Source: Microbacteriaceae bacterium VKM Ac-2854
Lineage (GTDB): Bacteria; Actinomycetota; Actinomycetes; Actinomycetales; Microbacteriaceae
Direction of reading: 5' to 3'
Length of the DNA stretch: 64,000 nucleotides
NCBI GenBank assembly: GCA_013205085.1
Contig: JABMLH010000004.1
Coordinates: 186,001-250,000, forward strand
Shown here piece by piece: positions 42,801 through 51,136 of this stretch. The stretch's first letter is position 1. Each line of letters starts with the position of its first letter. Both the position numbers and the translations under genes were made by a program. The notes beneath the pieces were generated by a model that was given only the letters and a program-made list of their open reading frames with translations, had not been told where the DNA came from and made no database searches.

Positions 42801-42971
42801 TTACTCCGGGGCGCCGCCCGAGGCGGTGTCGCCCTCGCCGTCGGGGAGCGACGAGGTGTCCTCGCCCTCCTCTTCGGGGTTGAAGTGCGATCCGTCCGGC
42901 ACGTGGCCGACGGCGATGCCGTCGTCGCTGTCCGGGATGGTGCCGTCCTGGCCGAGGTTGCTGTCGCTCAT
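42801..42971 (-). CDS. Small acidic hypothetical protein (56 aa)
   Basis: ATG 42971 with GAGAGGATC upstream; TAA stop. MSDSNLGQDGTIPDSDDGIA then VGHVPDGSHFNPEEEGED and a Gly/Ser/Glu tail. No membrane segment; surely disordered. It follows csbD by about 50 bp on the same strand, so the two small stress-type proteins may be co-transcribed. Not recognised beyond that. Confidence 0.65.
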   Translation of the reverse strand: MSDSNLGQDGTIPDSDDGIAVGHVPDGSHFNPEEEGEDTSSLPDGEGDTASGGAPE

Positions 42972-43022
42972 GCGCGATCCTCTCGTCGGTGAAAAGCCGT
43001 TGCTCTCGTCGGTGAGAGCCGG

Positions 43023-43196
43023 TCAGTTCTTGAAGATGTCCTTGACGTTCTCGCCGGCCTTCTTCGCCGAAGCGGAGGCCTGGTCGGTCTTGCCCTCGGC
43101 CACCTTCTCGTCGTCGTTGGTCGCCTTGCCCAGGGCCTCCTTGGCCTTGCCCGCGAGGTCTTCGGCTGCGTTCTTGATCTTGTCGTCCAAGCCCAT
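43023..43196 (-). CDS. CsbD family stress protein
   Basis: 57 aa, ATG at 43196 with GAAGGAGAG upstream (the longer reading upstream is excluded by it). MGLDDKIKNAAEDLAGKAKE opens the CsbD motif, followed by Lys/Ala/Glu-rich helices. CsbD proteins accumulate under general stress, with no known biochemical role. Confidence 0.9.
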   Translation of the reverse strand: MGLDDKIKNAAEDLAGKAKEALGKATNDDEKVAEGKTDQASASAKKAGENVKDIFKN

Positions 43197-43389
43197 GACG
43201 GCTCTCCTTCTCTTGTGACGGTGGCGCGTTCGCGGCGCCTCAGTAATGAGACGGAACCCGCACACCAATCGTCACGCTTTTGCTTCCACAGGGTTCAGGG
43301 CTTGTGCCGAGCAGGCGCGTGCCCTAGCGACACGGCGACTGTGCCAGCATGTTTTCATCCCCCCTGACACCATCGATCGGAGTACCTCC

Positions 43390-43779
43390 ATGCGCACCCT
43401 CATCACATCCGGATCCCCGTGGGAAGCGAAGATGGGCTACTCCCGCGCCGTCGTCGTCGGCGACACCATCTTCATCTCCGCGTCCGCCGCGACGGGAGCC
43501 GACGGCAAGGTCGTCTCGCCGAGCCTGTACGAGCAGACCGCTCACGTCATCCGAGCGCTCGGAAAGGTGCTGACGGACGCCGGATTCGCGCTGGAGGACG
43601 TTGTGCAGAGTCGCCTCTCCGTCGCCGACTCGGCCTGGGTCGACTGGCAGGAGGCGGCCCGCGCGCACGGCGAGGCCTTCGGCGAGATCCGCCCCGCGTT
43701 CGCCATCAACCACGTGCTGCCGTTCGTGGACCCGGAGATCCTGGTCGAGCTCGAACTCGTGGCGGTCCGCGCGAGCTGA
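43390..43779 (+). CDS. RidA family protein
   Basis: 129 aa. RidA enzymes hydrolyse reactive enamine/imine intermediates from PLP enzymes. The family pattern is visible: SRAVVVGDTIFISASAATGA, VIRALGKVLTDAGFALEDVV, a variant of the conserved Arg-containing strand (SRLSVAD), and ILVELELVAVRA at the end. The final strand keeps the Glu. Start ATG 43390 follows GGAGTACCTCC. Convergent with yigZ, 7 bp apart. Confidence 0.87.
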   Translation: MRTLITSGSPWEAKMGYSRAVVVGDTIFISASAATGADGKVVSPSLYEQTAHVIRALGKVLTDAGFALEDVVQSRLSVADSAWVDWQEAARAHGEAFGEIRPAFAINHVLPFVDPEILVELELVAVRAS

Positions 43780-43786
43780 TGCTCGA

Positions 43787-44443
43787 TCAGCCGGCCGGCA
43801 CGTCCACCACACGTTGCACACCGATCTCCGGCGCCAGCCGCCCGGCGGATGCGGACGCCACATCCGCCGCCAGCCGCTCGATCTCGTCCGGCGGCAGCCA
43901 CAGCTCGAAACTCGCTTGCGCCGCGAACGCCGTCTCGCCCAGCGTCGCACCGTGACTCGACGCCCAGTCGCGCAGCAGGTTGTCGAAGCGACCGGCCTCC
44001 GCGTGCGGCACGACCAGGGTCGCCTGCGTCAGAACCTCGCGGTGCACCAGCGCGGCGAGATCGAGCGTCTCGGACACCGCGGTCGAATAGGCGCGGACCA
44101 GCCCGCCCGCCCCGAGCTTCACTCCGCCGAAGTACCGGGTGACCACGGCGACGACGTCGGTCAACTCGCGGCGACGCAGCACCTCGAGCATGGGCACTCC
44201 CGCGGTGCCGGACGGCTCGCCGTCGTCGGAGGAGCGCGCCTGATCGCCGAGGAGACCGGTGACCATCGCGACGCAATTGTGCCGCGCATCCCACGCCGCC
44301 TTGCGCACGGCCGCGATCAACGCGTCGGCGAGTTCCGGCGAGCCGGCCGGGTGCACGTGGGCGATGAAGCGCGACTTCTTGACCACGATCTCGTGCTCGA
44401 CCGGCTCGGCGATCGTGGCCGGATAGCGCCGCACGGAGGTCAT
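43787..44443 (-). CDS. YigZ/IMPACT family protein
   Basis: 218 aa. Signature KKSRFIAHVHPAG near the N-terminus and EPSGTAGVPMLEVLRRREL then VVTRYFGGVKLGAGGLVRAY in the middle (UPF0029), followed by a short C-terminal ferredoxin-like domain. Relatives bind nucleic acids or translation factors; bacterial role unclear. ATG 44443 is 7 nt after TAAGCT, leaderless. Confidence 0.9.
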   Translation of the reverse strand: MTSVRRYPATIAEPVEHEIVVKKSRFIAHVHPAGSPELADALIAAVRKAAWDARHNCVAMVTGLLGDQARSSDDGEPSGTAGVPMLEVLRRRELTDVVAVVTRYFGGVKLGAGGLVRAYSTAVSETLDLAALVHREVLTQATLVVPHAEAGRFDNLLRDWASSHGATLGETAFAAQASFELWLPPDEIERLAADVASASAGRLAPEIGVQRVVDVPAG

Positions 44444-44467
44444 TTCGTCGAGCTTAGGGCGCGGTCG

Positions 44468-44589
44468 CGGTCATAACTTCGGATCGCGCCGACGGTCACC
44501 CGGCCTAGGCGCGGCCGGATCCGCATGATGGCACGGTTCGCAGCGGTGCCGGCGAGGGTGGCCGGCCGAGCTATCCGAAGTTATGACCG
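44468..44589. repeat. Palindrome with 17-bp perfect outer arms
   Basis: CGGTCATAACTTCGGAT (44468-44484) pairs with 44573-44589; the 88-nt interior contains more inverted pairs (CCCGGCC / GGCCGG). It fills the whole gap between the ankyrin gene stop and the yigZ promoter. Confidence 0.8.
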
Positions 44590-44593
44590 CCGC

Positions 44594-45547
44594 CTACCGC
44601 CGGTAGTCGGGTGCCGGCAACGGCACCGGATCCGGATGCGCGAGCACCCATTCCACCGCCGCGCGCGGATCGACGGGCGACCCGGTGAACCGCTCGAAGG
44701 CCGCGGCCATCGCGTCGTAGTCGCTGTCCCAGTTCGCGCCGCCGTTACGTTCGCGCTCGTCCGCGATCCGCCCGCTGATGCGGATCACCTCGCCCTGCAC
44801 CGTGGCGGCGGCACCGGATGAGGGCACCAGCAGCTCCCACAACTCCTGGTGCTGCTCGGGCCGGCTCGTCGCCGTCACGGTGATCGGCGAGACGCCGTCG
44901 TGCTGTCGCCGCGGCGGAGCGGCGGCCACCGCGAACAGTGCGTTCAGGCGAGCGAGGCCGGCCTCGGTCTCGACGAGGTAGTCGGGGTTGAAGCCCGCGC
45001 GGTGGAACTCGAACTCGCGACCGATCCGCTCGACCTCGGCCCGCGCCGCGTCCGTGACCGGACTGCCCGCCTCGATCAGGGCGGCCGACGTCTCGGCCGC
45101 GACGCCGATGTGGCTGTTGCGGCACTGTCGCAGCGCGGCGAGCAGCGGCGTCTCGTCGCGGTCGTTCTCGGCGTGCACGTCGGCCCCGTGCTGCACGAGC
45201 AGTCGCACGTCGTCGGCGCTGTAGCGCTCCGCCGCGGCGTGGAGCGCGGTCTCGCCCTGGTAGTCGCGGGCCGAGACGCTCGCGCCGAGCTCGAGCAGCG
45301 CGCGGATGCGGCGCCGCACCATCAGCGGCGTGCGGTCGTACGTGTCCGCGGCATCGACATCCAGCCCCTGAGCGACCAGCCAGGCGGCCAGCTCGTCCGG
45401 GCACTCGTCGAAAGCGAGCGCCGTGCCCTTGCTGTAGCCGCCGCGGGCATCGAGCAGGCACCGGTCGAAAATCGCGATCAGCTCCGGCAACGGAGTCGTT
45501 TCGAGGCGCTCGGCGAAGTCCTTCGGCAGTGTCTTGCGTTTCGGCAT
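44594..45547 (-). CDS. Ankyrin repeat protein
   Basis: 317 aa. Residues about 45-150 hold three to four ankyrin units (DTYDRTPLMVRRRIRALLEL, DYQGETALHAAAERYSADDV, NDRDETPLLAALRQCR), ending with a helical C-terminal half of unknown type that repeats a short domain in residues 190-300. No signal peptide. ATG 45547 with GGGGAGGATC. Lies 17 bp behind the cupin gene on the same strand. Ankyrins bind proteins; partner unknown. Confidence 0.8.
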   Translation of the reverse strand: MPKRKTLPKDFAERLETTPLPELIAIFDRCLLDARGGYSKGTALAFDECPDELAAWLVAQGLDVDAADTYDRTPLMVRRRIRALLELGASVSARDYQGETALHAAAERYSADDVRLLVQHGADVHAENDRDETPLLAALRQCRNSHIGVAAETSAALIEAGSPVTDAARAEVERIGREFEFHRAGFNPDYLVETEAGLARLNALFAVAAAPPRRQHDGVSPITVTATSRPEQHQELWELLVPSSGAAATVQGEVIRISGRIADERERNGGANWDSDYDAMAAAFERFTGSPVDPRAAVEWVLAHPDPVPLPAPDYRR

Positions 45548-45564
45548 GATCCTCCCCGACGACA

Positions 45565-45996
45565 TTATGACCCCGCCGGACCGGACGCCGCAGTGCCAGA
45601 TGCTGCGCCGGCCCCCGCAGTGCCAGATGCTCCGCCGGACCCCGCAGCGCCGGACGCCGCCGGACCGAGCGCCCCAGCCCCTGCCTCCCCCGCCGCTGCA
45701 CCCTTCAGTTCGATCAGGATCGTCTGCGTCGGCGTGGTGCCGATGTTCTCGCCCGCGTGCCGCTGCGCCGGCAACCAGACGGCGCGACCCGCCGGCAGTT
45801 CGACCTGAGCCTCCCGCTCGCCGGCGATCAGCAGCCGACGGAACGAGGTCAGGGTCACCATCACGCTGTTCGGATGGTCGTGCGGATGGGTGCGCTGGCC
45901 AGGCTCGTCCGCGTAGGACAGCACTCGGACGTACTCGTTCTCCCAGAGCACGACGTAGTGCTCGGGATCGGTCACGGTGGGATCGTCGTTGATCAT
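45565..45996 (-). CDS. Cupin-fold protein with repeat-derived Gly/Ala tail
   Basis: 143 aa. Residues 10-100 form a small cupin: VVLWENEYVRVLSYADEPGQ, metal-type motif THPHDHPNSVMV, and AVWLPAQRHAGENIGTTPTQ. Residues about 105-143 are Gly/Ala/Ser only and are encoded by a 27-bp tandem DNA repeat (45588-45668), i.e. a nine-residue repeat SGTAGAGAA-like. ATG 45996 is 6 nt after TACGCT, leaderless. A paralog with a changed metal site is at 49280. Function unknown. Confidence 0.78.
   Translation of the reverse strand: MINDDPTVTDPEHYVVLWENEYVRVLSYADEPGQRTHPHDHPNSVMVTLTSFRRLLIAGEREAQVELPAGRAVWLPAQRHAGENIGTTPTQTILIELKGAAAGEAGAGALGPAASGAAGSGGASGTAGAGAASGTAASGPAGS
45588..45668. repeat. Minisatellite, 3 x 27 bp, inside coding sequence
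   Basis: Units at 45588, 45615 and 45642 (CCGCAGTGCCAGATGCTSCG...). The 27-bp length keeps frame, adding nine residues per copy to the end of the cupin protein. Copy-number change would alter tail length without breaking the gene. Confidence 0.85.
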
Positions 45997-46066
45997 GGCG
46001 CCAGCGTAGGTCTGCCGCGGCGGCGCCGCGATGGGGCGAGCACTGAGCTTCGCCGAACACATCACC

Positions 46067-49000
46067 TCAGTCGAACAACCCGCGGATGTCGTCCGCCGTC
46101 AGCGTCGACACCGCGCCCGGATCCCCGTCCAGCACCTCGCTGAACAGGCGCGACTTCGACTCCTTCAGCGCCATCACCTTCGCCTCGATCGTGCCGCGCG
46201 CGACCAGCCGGTACACGACCACCGGGCGGGTCTGCCCGATCCGGTGCGTGCGGTCGACCGCCTGCGCCTCGGCCGCCGGGTTCCACCAGGGGTCGAGCAG
46301 GATCACGTAGTCCGCCTCGGTCAGGTTCAGTCCGAATCCGCCGGCCTTCAGCGAGATGAAGAAGACGGAGTCGTCGCCCGAGCGGAATCCGTCGATCACC
46401 TCGGCACGATGGCGCGTCGATCCGTCCAGGTAGGCCGAGGTGATGCCCGCCGCATCCGCCGCATCGCGCGCCTTCGAGAGGAAGCGGGTGAACTGGCTGA
46501 ACACCACGACCCGATGCCCCTCCGACGCCGCCTCGATGAGGATCTCGATCAGCGCATCCAGCTTCGCCGACGGCACCGTCGACTCCTCGTCCACCAGCGA
46601 GGCGTCCAGCGCGAGCTGTCGCAGCATCGTCAGCGAGCGGAAGATCTGGAACTTGTCGTCTTCGCCGCTCTGGATCAGCCCGAGCACCTTCTGCCGCTCG
46701 CGCTGCAGGTGCAGTTGGTAGAGGTCGCGGTGCTGCGGATGCAGGTCGAGTTCGAGCACCTGTTCCTGCTTCTCGGGCAGGTCGGCCGCGACGAGTTGTT
46801 TGGTGCGCCGCAGCAGGAACGGCCGCAGCCGTCGCGTCAGCTGCGCGAGCTTGGCCGCATCGTGCTCGCGCTCGATCGGCTGGCGGTAGTACTCGGTGAA
46901 GTGCGTCACGCCGCCGAGCAGGCCCGGGCAGACGAGCGACGCGATCGACCACAGTTCGAGCACATTGTTCTCCAGCGGCGTGCCCGTGATCGCAAGCTTG
47001 AACGGAGCGTCAAGCAGCCGCGCGCAGCGATAGCCGCGCGAGGTGTGGTTCTTGATCACCTGCGCCTCATCCAGCAGCAGGCCCGACCAGTTCAGATCCC
47101 TGTACTGCTCGAATTCGAGACGGAAGAGTGCGTAGCTGGTGACCACCACGTGTGCGCCCTGCGCCGCCTCCGCGAGTGTCGATCCGCGCCGCTTCTGCGT
47201 CTCCGAGATCGCCACCACGTTCAGCGCGGGCGCGAACTTCGCGCACTCGCTGGCCCAGTTGCCCACCACGCTCGTCGGCGCCACCACCAGGAACGGCGGC
47301 ATCGCGCCGCCCGACTCCTCGCGCGCGATCTCCATCATCGCGATCGCCTGCACGGTCTTGCCCAGGCCCATGTCGTCGCCGAGGATACCGCCGAGATCGT
47401 TGCGGCGCAGGAAATCCATCCAGTCCAGGCCCGAGCGCTGGTAGTCGCGCAGGGTGGCGGTCAGCCCGGCCGGCACCGGAACCCGCAGCATCATGTCGAG
47501 ATCGGAGAGCGCCGCGACGGCCTGCTTCCACGACTCCTCCTGCGCATGCACGAAGCCGATCTCGACGAGCTCGCGCCACAGGTCGACCTGGTACTTGCTC
47601 ACCCGCAGCTGGGTGATCGGCCGGTCATTCAGCATCCGAGCCTCGTCGAGGATCGCCCGCAGCTTGTCGAACTCGGGCCCGAGCAACGAGAAGTAGACGC
47701 CGCTCGGTAGCGCGAACACGGGGTCGCCCAGCGCCAGCGCCGCGAACACCTCGCCGAACACCACCGGCTCGCCCTCGAGCGTGATCGTCACCGCGAGGTC
47801 GAACCAGTCGGTGTCGGTGCCCGTGGTCTCGAGTCGCACCACCGGCAGTTCGAGCGCCGCACGGTACTGCGGGCCCTCGTTCTCGGTGACCTCCACATCC
47901 GCCAGCTCGCGCAGCCGCGGCACCACCTCACCGAGGAACAGCACCGCCCGGGCGCCCGTCAACACGCTCGGAGCGAGCCCCCCAAGCAGTTCCGGATGCG
48001 CGCCTGCTGCCGCGAGCACATCGGCGACCGTCTGCTGCTCGGCCGCCGGATCCGCGCTCCGACGCCGCCAGTCCCAGTCGAGCGCGACTCCCTCGGCGGT
48101 ATGGGTCAGCGCGAGCAGCAGCACCGGCCGGGCCGGCGTGGGCGGCTCGTAGGAGCCGTCGGCCGAGCGGATCGGTGCGAGCCTGCTCAGCCGCGGCAGG
48201 TAGTCGGCCTCGAAGAACTCGCGCTGCTCCTCCGCGACCGAGAGCGAATCCTTACGCCGCAGCAACGCGTGGATCTCCGCCGGCACGGGCTCGGTGGTCC
48301 GCAGGATCTCGATCGTGTCGTCGACGAGGCGGGCGAGGCCCACACCTGGCGTGCCGAGGAAGCTCAGCCCATCCATCGTCACCGGCTCGCCGTCGATGCT
48401 GAGCTGCACGTCGATCCGCAGCCGCTTGCGGGCGTGCCTGGCGTTGAGTTCGACGGAGGCGAGTTCGGAGCCGAAGCGGATCGGTGGCTGCTGCTTGCCG
48501 CTGGAGATCAGTGCGATGCCGGCCTCGCGCACCTCGTCGAGCAGGTTCCACAATCCGCGCGAACGGATGGTGTCCAGCGGCAGCCACTCGGGCGGCAGGT
48601 AGCCGTAGCTCGCGCGGTCGCCCGATTGGTAGAGACGGACGATGTCGAGCAGCAGGTCGAGGTGGTCGCCGCGGATCGGCGCGGACTCGATCCGGCCCCA
48701 CTCGGTGCCGCCGCGGATCCAGTTGTCGCGCGCGCCGCGGATCGCGGGACGGATCGCGAGGAACGGATGCTTCGGCGAGGTGCGCTGCCACCACTGCTTC
48801 GGCCCGCCCGGCTGCCGGATGTCGAAGACCAAGGCGGCGGGCGACTCGTCGTCCCGCGGCTCGTCGCCGAGGATCGCATCGAGAGTGCGCTGCCAGGGCG
48901 CGACAGGGGCAGGCGGCTCCTGATCGAGCTCGTTGAGTGCGTAGCGGATCAGCGTGGCGGCGACGTGCTCGCAGCGCTTGTGGCCGCAGGTGCAGACGAC

Positions 49001-49213
49001 GCTCGCCTCGGCGCCCGACTCGTGCAGCTCGACGAAGGTCTGGCTGATGTCGACGTCGTCGCCCACGACCGCGTTCAGCGAGAGGAAGCCGAGGCCCTCG
49101 CGGATGCCCAACAGCACCTCGTCCTGCTCGACGTAGCCCCGCGCCCGCGCCACCGCGGCGGGCGAGGTGAGCCGGGTGACGGCGTCGAGGCTGAGATCGA
49201 AGGGCATGGCCAC
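46067..49213 (-). CDS. SWIM zinc finger SNF2-family helicase
   Basis: 1048 aa. SWIM finger near residues 65-85 (CTCGHKRCEHVA, CxC...CxH), a long middle region, then the SNF2 ATPase from about 590: GDDMGLGKTVQAIA (Walker A), LLLDEAQVIKN, the helicase C part VVVFSQFTRFLSKA, FISLKAGGFGLNLTEADYVI and DRTHRIGQTRPVVVYRL. DNA-translocating remodeller or repair helicase. The start could be GTG 49213 or ATG 49207; neither has a Shine-Dalgarno and no TANNNT box fits well. Confidence 0.88.
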   Translation of the reverse strand: MAMPFDLSLDAVTRLTSPAAVARARGYVEQDEVLLGIREGLGFLSLNAVVGDDVDISQTFVELHESGAEASVVCTCGHKRCEHVAATLIRYALNELDQEPPAPVAPWQRTLDAILGDEPRDDESPAALVFDIRQPGGPKQWWQRTSPKHPFLAIRPAIRGARDNWIRGGTEWGRIESAPIRGDHLDLLLDIVRLYQSGDRASYGYLPPEWLPLDTIRSRGLWNLLDEVREAGIALISSGKQQPPIRFGSELASVELNARHARKRLRIDVQLSIDGEPVTMDGLSFLGTPGVGLARLVDDTIEILRTTEPVPAEIHALLRRKDSLSVAEEQREFFEADYLPRLSRLAPIRSADGSYEPPTPARPVLLLALTHTAEGVALDWDWRRRSADPAAEQQTVADVLAAAGAHPELLGGLAPSVLTGARAVLFLGEVVPRLRELADVEVTENEGPQYRAALELPVVRLETTGTDTDWFDLAVTITLEGEPVVFGEVFAALALGDPVFALPSGVYFSLLGPEFDKLRAILDEARMLNDRPITQLRVSKYQVDLWRELVEIGFVHAQEESWKQAVAALSDLDMMLRVPVPAGLTATLRDYQRSGLDWMDFLRRNDLGGILGDDMGLGKTVQAIAMMEIAREESGGAMPPFLVVAPTSVVGNWASECAKFAPALNVVAISETQKRRGSTLAEAAQGAHVVVTSYALFRLEFEQYRDLNWSGLLLDEAQVIKNHTSRGYRCARLLDAPFKLAITGTPLENNVLELWSIASLVCPGLLGGVTHFTEYYRQPIEREHDAAKLAQLTRRLRPFLLRRTKQLVAADLPEKQEQVLELDLHPQHRDLYQLHLQRERQKVLGLIQSGEDDKFQIFRSLTMLRQLALDASLVDEESTVPSAKLDALIEILIEAASEGHRVVVFSQFTRFLSKARDAADAAGITSAYLDGSTRHRAEVIDGFRSGDDSVFFISLKAGGFGLNLTEADYVILLDPWWNPAAEAQAVDRTHRIGQTRPVVVYRLVARGTIEAKVMALKESKSRLFSEVLDGDPGAVSTLTADDIRGLFD

Positions 49214-49279
49214 ATGGTGTCAGATGGGTGTGACACTGAGCGCGGATCGAGCCGCGGTCGGGCCTGTGGAGGAGGGGAC

Positions 49280-49843
49280 TCAGCCGAGTTCCGCGAGTCC
49301 TTCCTCGATCAGTTCGGCGAACGCCGGGTCGTCGAGCGTCTCGACCAGCAGCGCGAAGGTGTGCACGCAGGTGCCCGGGTCGTCGACGTCGCAGGAGAAC
49401 GACCACTCCCTCGTCAGCACGTTCACGCCGACCGAGGCGTAGGCCGCCCAACCCTTGTGCCGCTGCATCGGCGAGGTGCACGACACCTCGGCGTCCCAGC
49501 GCGACACCTCGGGATCCTCCGGGGTCAGCAGCACCCGGGCGTCGACGATCTCGTCGCCGAAGATCTCGCGGAGCCGAGTATCGCTGAGACCGAAGGCGGT
49601 TTCGACCGGTCGCGCCTCGTGCCGGGCTCCTTTCAACTCCACGACGATCGCCCGAGCTGCGTCGGTGCCGATTCCGCCGCCCTGCTGCGCCGGCAGCCAG
49701 TTCGCCGCCAGCGCGTCCGCGGATCCGTTCGACGCCACCACCACGCTGTCGGGATGCGCGCGCTGCTCCTCCCGCGCGCCCGGCTCGGCCGCGTAGCTGA
49801 GCACCCGCACGTGCTCGTTCTCCCAGAGGACGGTGAAGGTCAT
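49280..49843 (-). CDS. Degenerate cupin fused to a second domain
   Basis: 187 aa. Residues 1-75 clearly resemble the 45565 cupin (TVLWENEHVRVLSYAAEPGA, NWLPAQQGGGIGTD, VVELKGARHEARPVE), but the HPHDHP metal motif is replaced by EEQRAHPDS. Residues about 80-187 are another domain (GLSDTRLREIFGDEIVDARV, TREWSFSCDVDD with Cys, TFALLVETLDDPAFAELIEE). ATG 49843 is 6 nt after TAGACT, leaderless. The changed site suggests the cupin part no longer binds metal in the same way. Confidence 0.72.
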   Translation of the reverse strand: MTFTVLWENEHVRVLSYAAEPGAREEQRAHPDSVVVASNGSADALAANWLPAQQGGGIGTDAARAIVVELKGARHEARPVETAFGLSDTRLREIFGDEIVDARVLLTPEDPEVSRWDAEVSCTSPMQRHKGWAAYASVGVNVLTREWSFSCDVDDPGTCVHTFALLVETLDDPAFAELIEEGLAELG

Positions 49844-49893
49844 GGCGCAAGTCTAGGAAGCGCGCCGCGCCGGCCCGGCGATAGTGTCTCGAC

Positions 49894-51003
49894 ATGCACG
49901 CACGCTCCACCCTCGGGCTCCTGGCCGTTCTCGCCGCACTCGCGCTCGCGGGGTGCACGTCGGGCGGCGCCGCCGCGCCCAGCGCATCCGCAACGGCCAC
50001 CGCGACCCCGACCGCCACGCCCACTCCGGTCGTCGCGCCGCTCACCTGCGCCGATCTCATCGGCCCGGCGCAGGCGGCCACCGCCCTCGCCGCCGACGCC
50101 GCCCTCGTCGACCCGCTGAGCATGGAGATGTTCGACCCGACGCTGGCCGCGATCCCCGCAGCGGGTGGGCTCTCCTGCGAGTGGGCCCCGGCGCCCACCG
50201 GCTCTGCCGTGGCCCGCCTCGAACTCAGCGTGCTCCCCGGCACGACCGGCGAGAACCCCGCCTGCATCGCGCTCGGCGACGAGCCCTGCGCCGCGGACCG
50301 CGAGGTGCCGCGCTACGGCGACACGGAGGCGCAGACCGGCTGCGGCGACCCGGGCTGCGTCTTCTCCGCCCTCGTCGGCGACACCTGGGTCGTGCTCGAG
50401 GTGCACAACCCGGGCCAGAGCGGGGCGGGCGGCGTGCTCGGCTCGCCCGACGTCATCCTGTCGACGATCGGCGATGCCGCGACCCAGGCGTTCTCGACGA
50501 TCGCCGCCGCCGATCCCGCCGCGCTCGCCTGGCCCAGCACCGCCCCGGCGATGCCGGCGAGCTGCGAGAGCTACCTGCCGCTGAGCGCCGCCGGCGCCCT
50601 GATCAACGACGACTCGGTGCAGTGGCGCGAGCGGAGCGCGCCCGTCGCCGGCCAGCGCACGCTCCAGGACGCGGCCATCGCCCGCGCCGGCTTCATCGAC
50701 TGCGACGCGGCGCCCACGTCGACCGATGCGAACACCGTCGGCGCCGTCACCTTCACCGCGATGCCCGGCGATGCCGCGCTGCTGACGCGGTTCACGCAGG
50801 CGCAGGCCTCCCGCGCCGAGGCGCCGCTGCCGCTGCAGCCCGAGACGATCGACGGCCAGCCGGCATTCGTGTTCCGCGACGGCGGCGGGACAGCGCGGAT
50901 GGCGCTGTTCGGGGTGGGGGCGGACGCGGTGTTCACAGAGGGGAGCCTCGCGGGCAGCGATGCGCAGGCGGTCGCGGCGGCGATTCTGGCGCATGCGGGG
51001 TGA
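49894..51003 (+). CDS. Cysteine-rich lipoprotein
   Basis: 369 aa. Lipoprotein signal with lipobox LAGC (Cys21), a Thr/Ala/Pro-rich linker (SASATATATPTATPTP), then a two-domain exported body holding about nine cysteines spread through both halves (LTCADLIGP, LSCEWAP, PACIALGDEPCAAD, GCGDPGCVFSA, ASCESYLP, IDCDAAP). Internal similarity (CADLIGPAQAATAL / CESYLPLSAAGALI) suggests a duplicated domain. ATG 49894 is 6 nt after TAGTGT, leaderless. Function unknown. Confidence 0.78.
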   Translation: MHARSTLGLLAVLAALALAGCTSGGAAAPSASATATATPTATPTPVVAPLTCADLIGPAQAATALAADAALVDPLSMEMFDPTLAAIPAAGGLSCEWAPAPTGSAVARLELSVLPGTTGENPACIALGDEPCAADREVPRYGDTEAQTGCGDPGCVFSALVGDTWVVLEVHNPGQSGAGGVLGSPDVILSTIGDAATQAFSTIAAADPAALAWPSTAPAMPASCESYLPLSAAGALINDDSVQWRERSAPVAGQRTLQDAAIARAGFIDCDAAPTSTDANTVGAVTFTAMPGDAALLTRFTQAQASRAEAPLPLQPETIDGQPAFVFRDGGGTARMALFGVGADAVFTEGSLAGSDAQAVAAAILAHAG

Positions 51004-51136
51004 GGGGCGGGCGTCGGTTGTTCCCCGGCATCACCGATCCAGCATGCTCTCGTCCAGTCCAGGATCGGCCGCGCCTCAACGGCCGGCCGAGGCGGTCGTG
51101 GCGACGACGCGTGGCTGAGACTCGACCTCTACTGAC

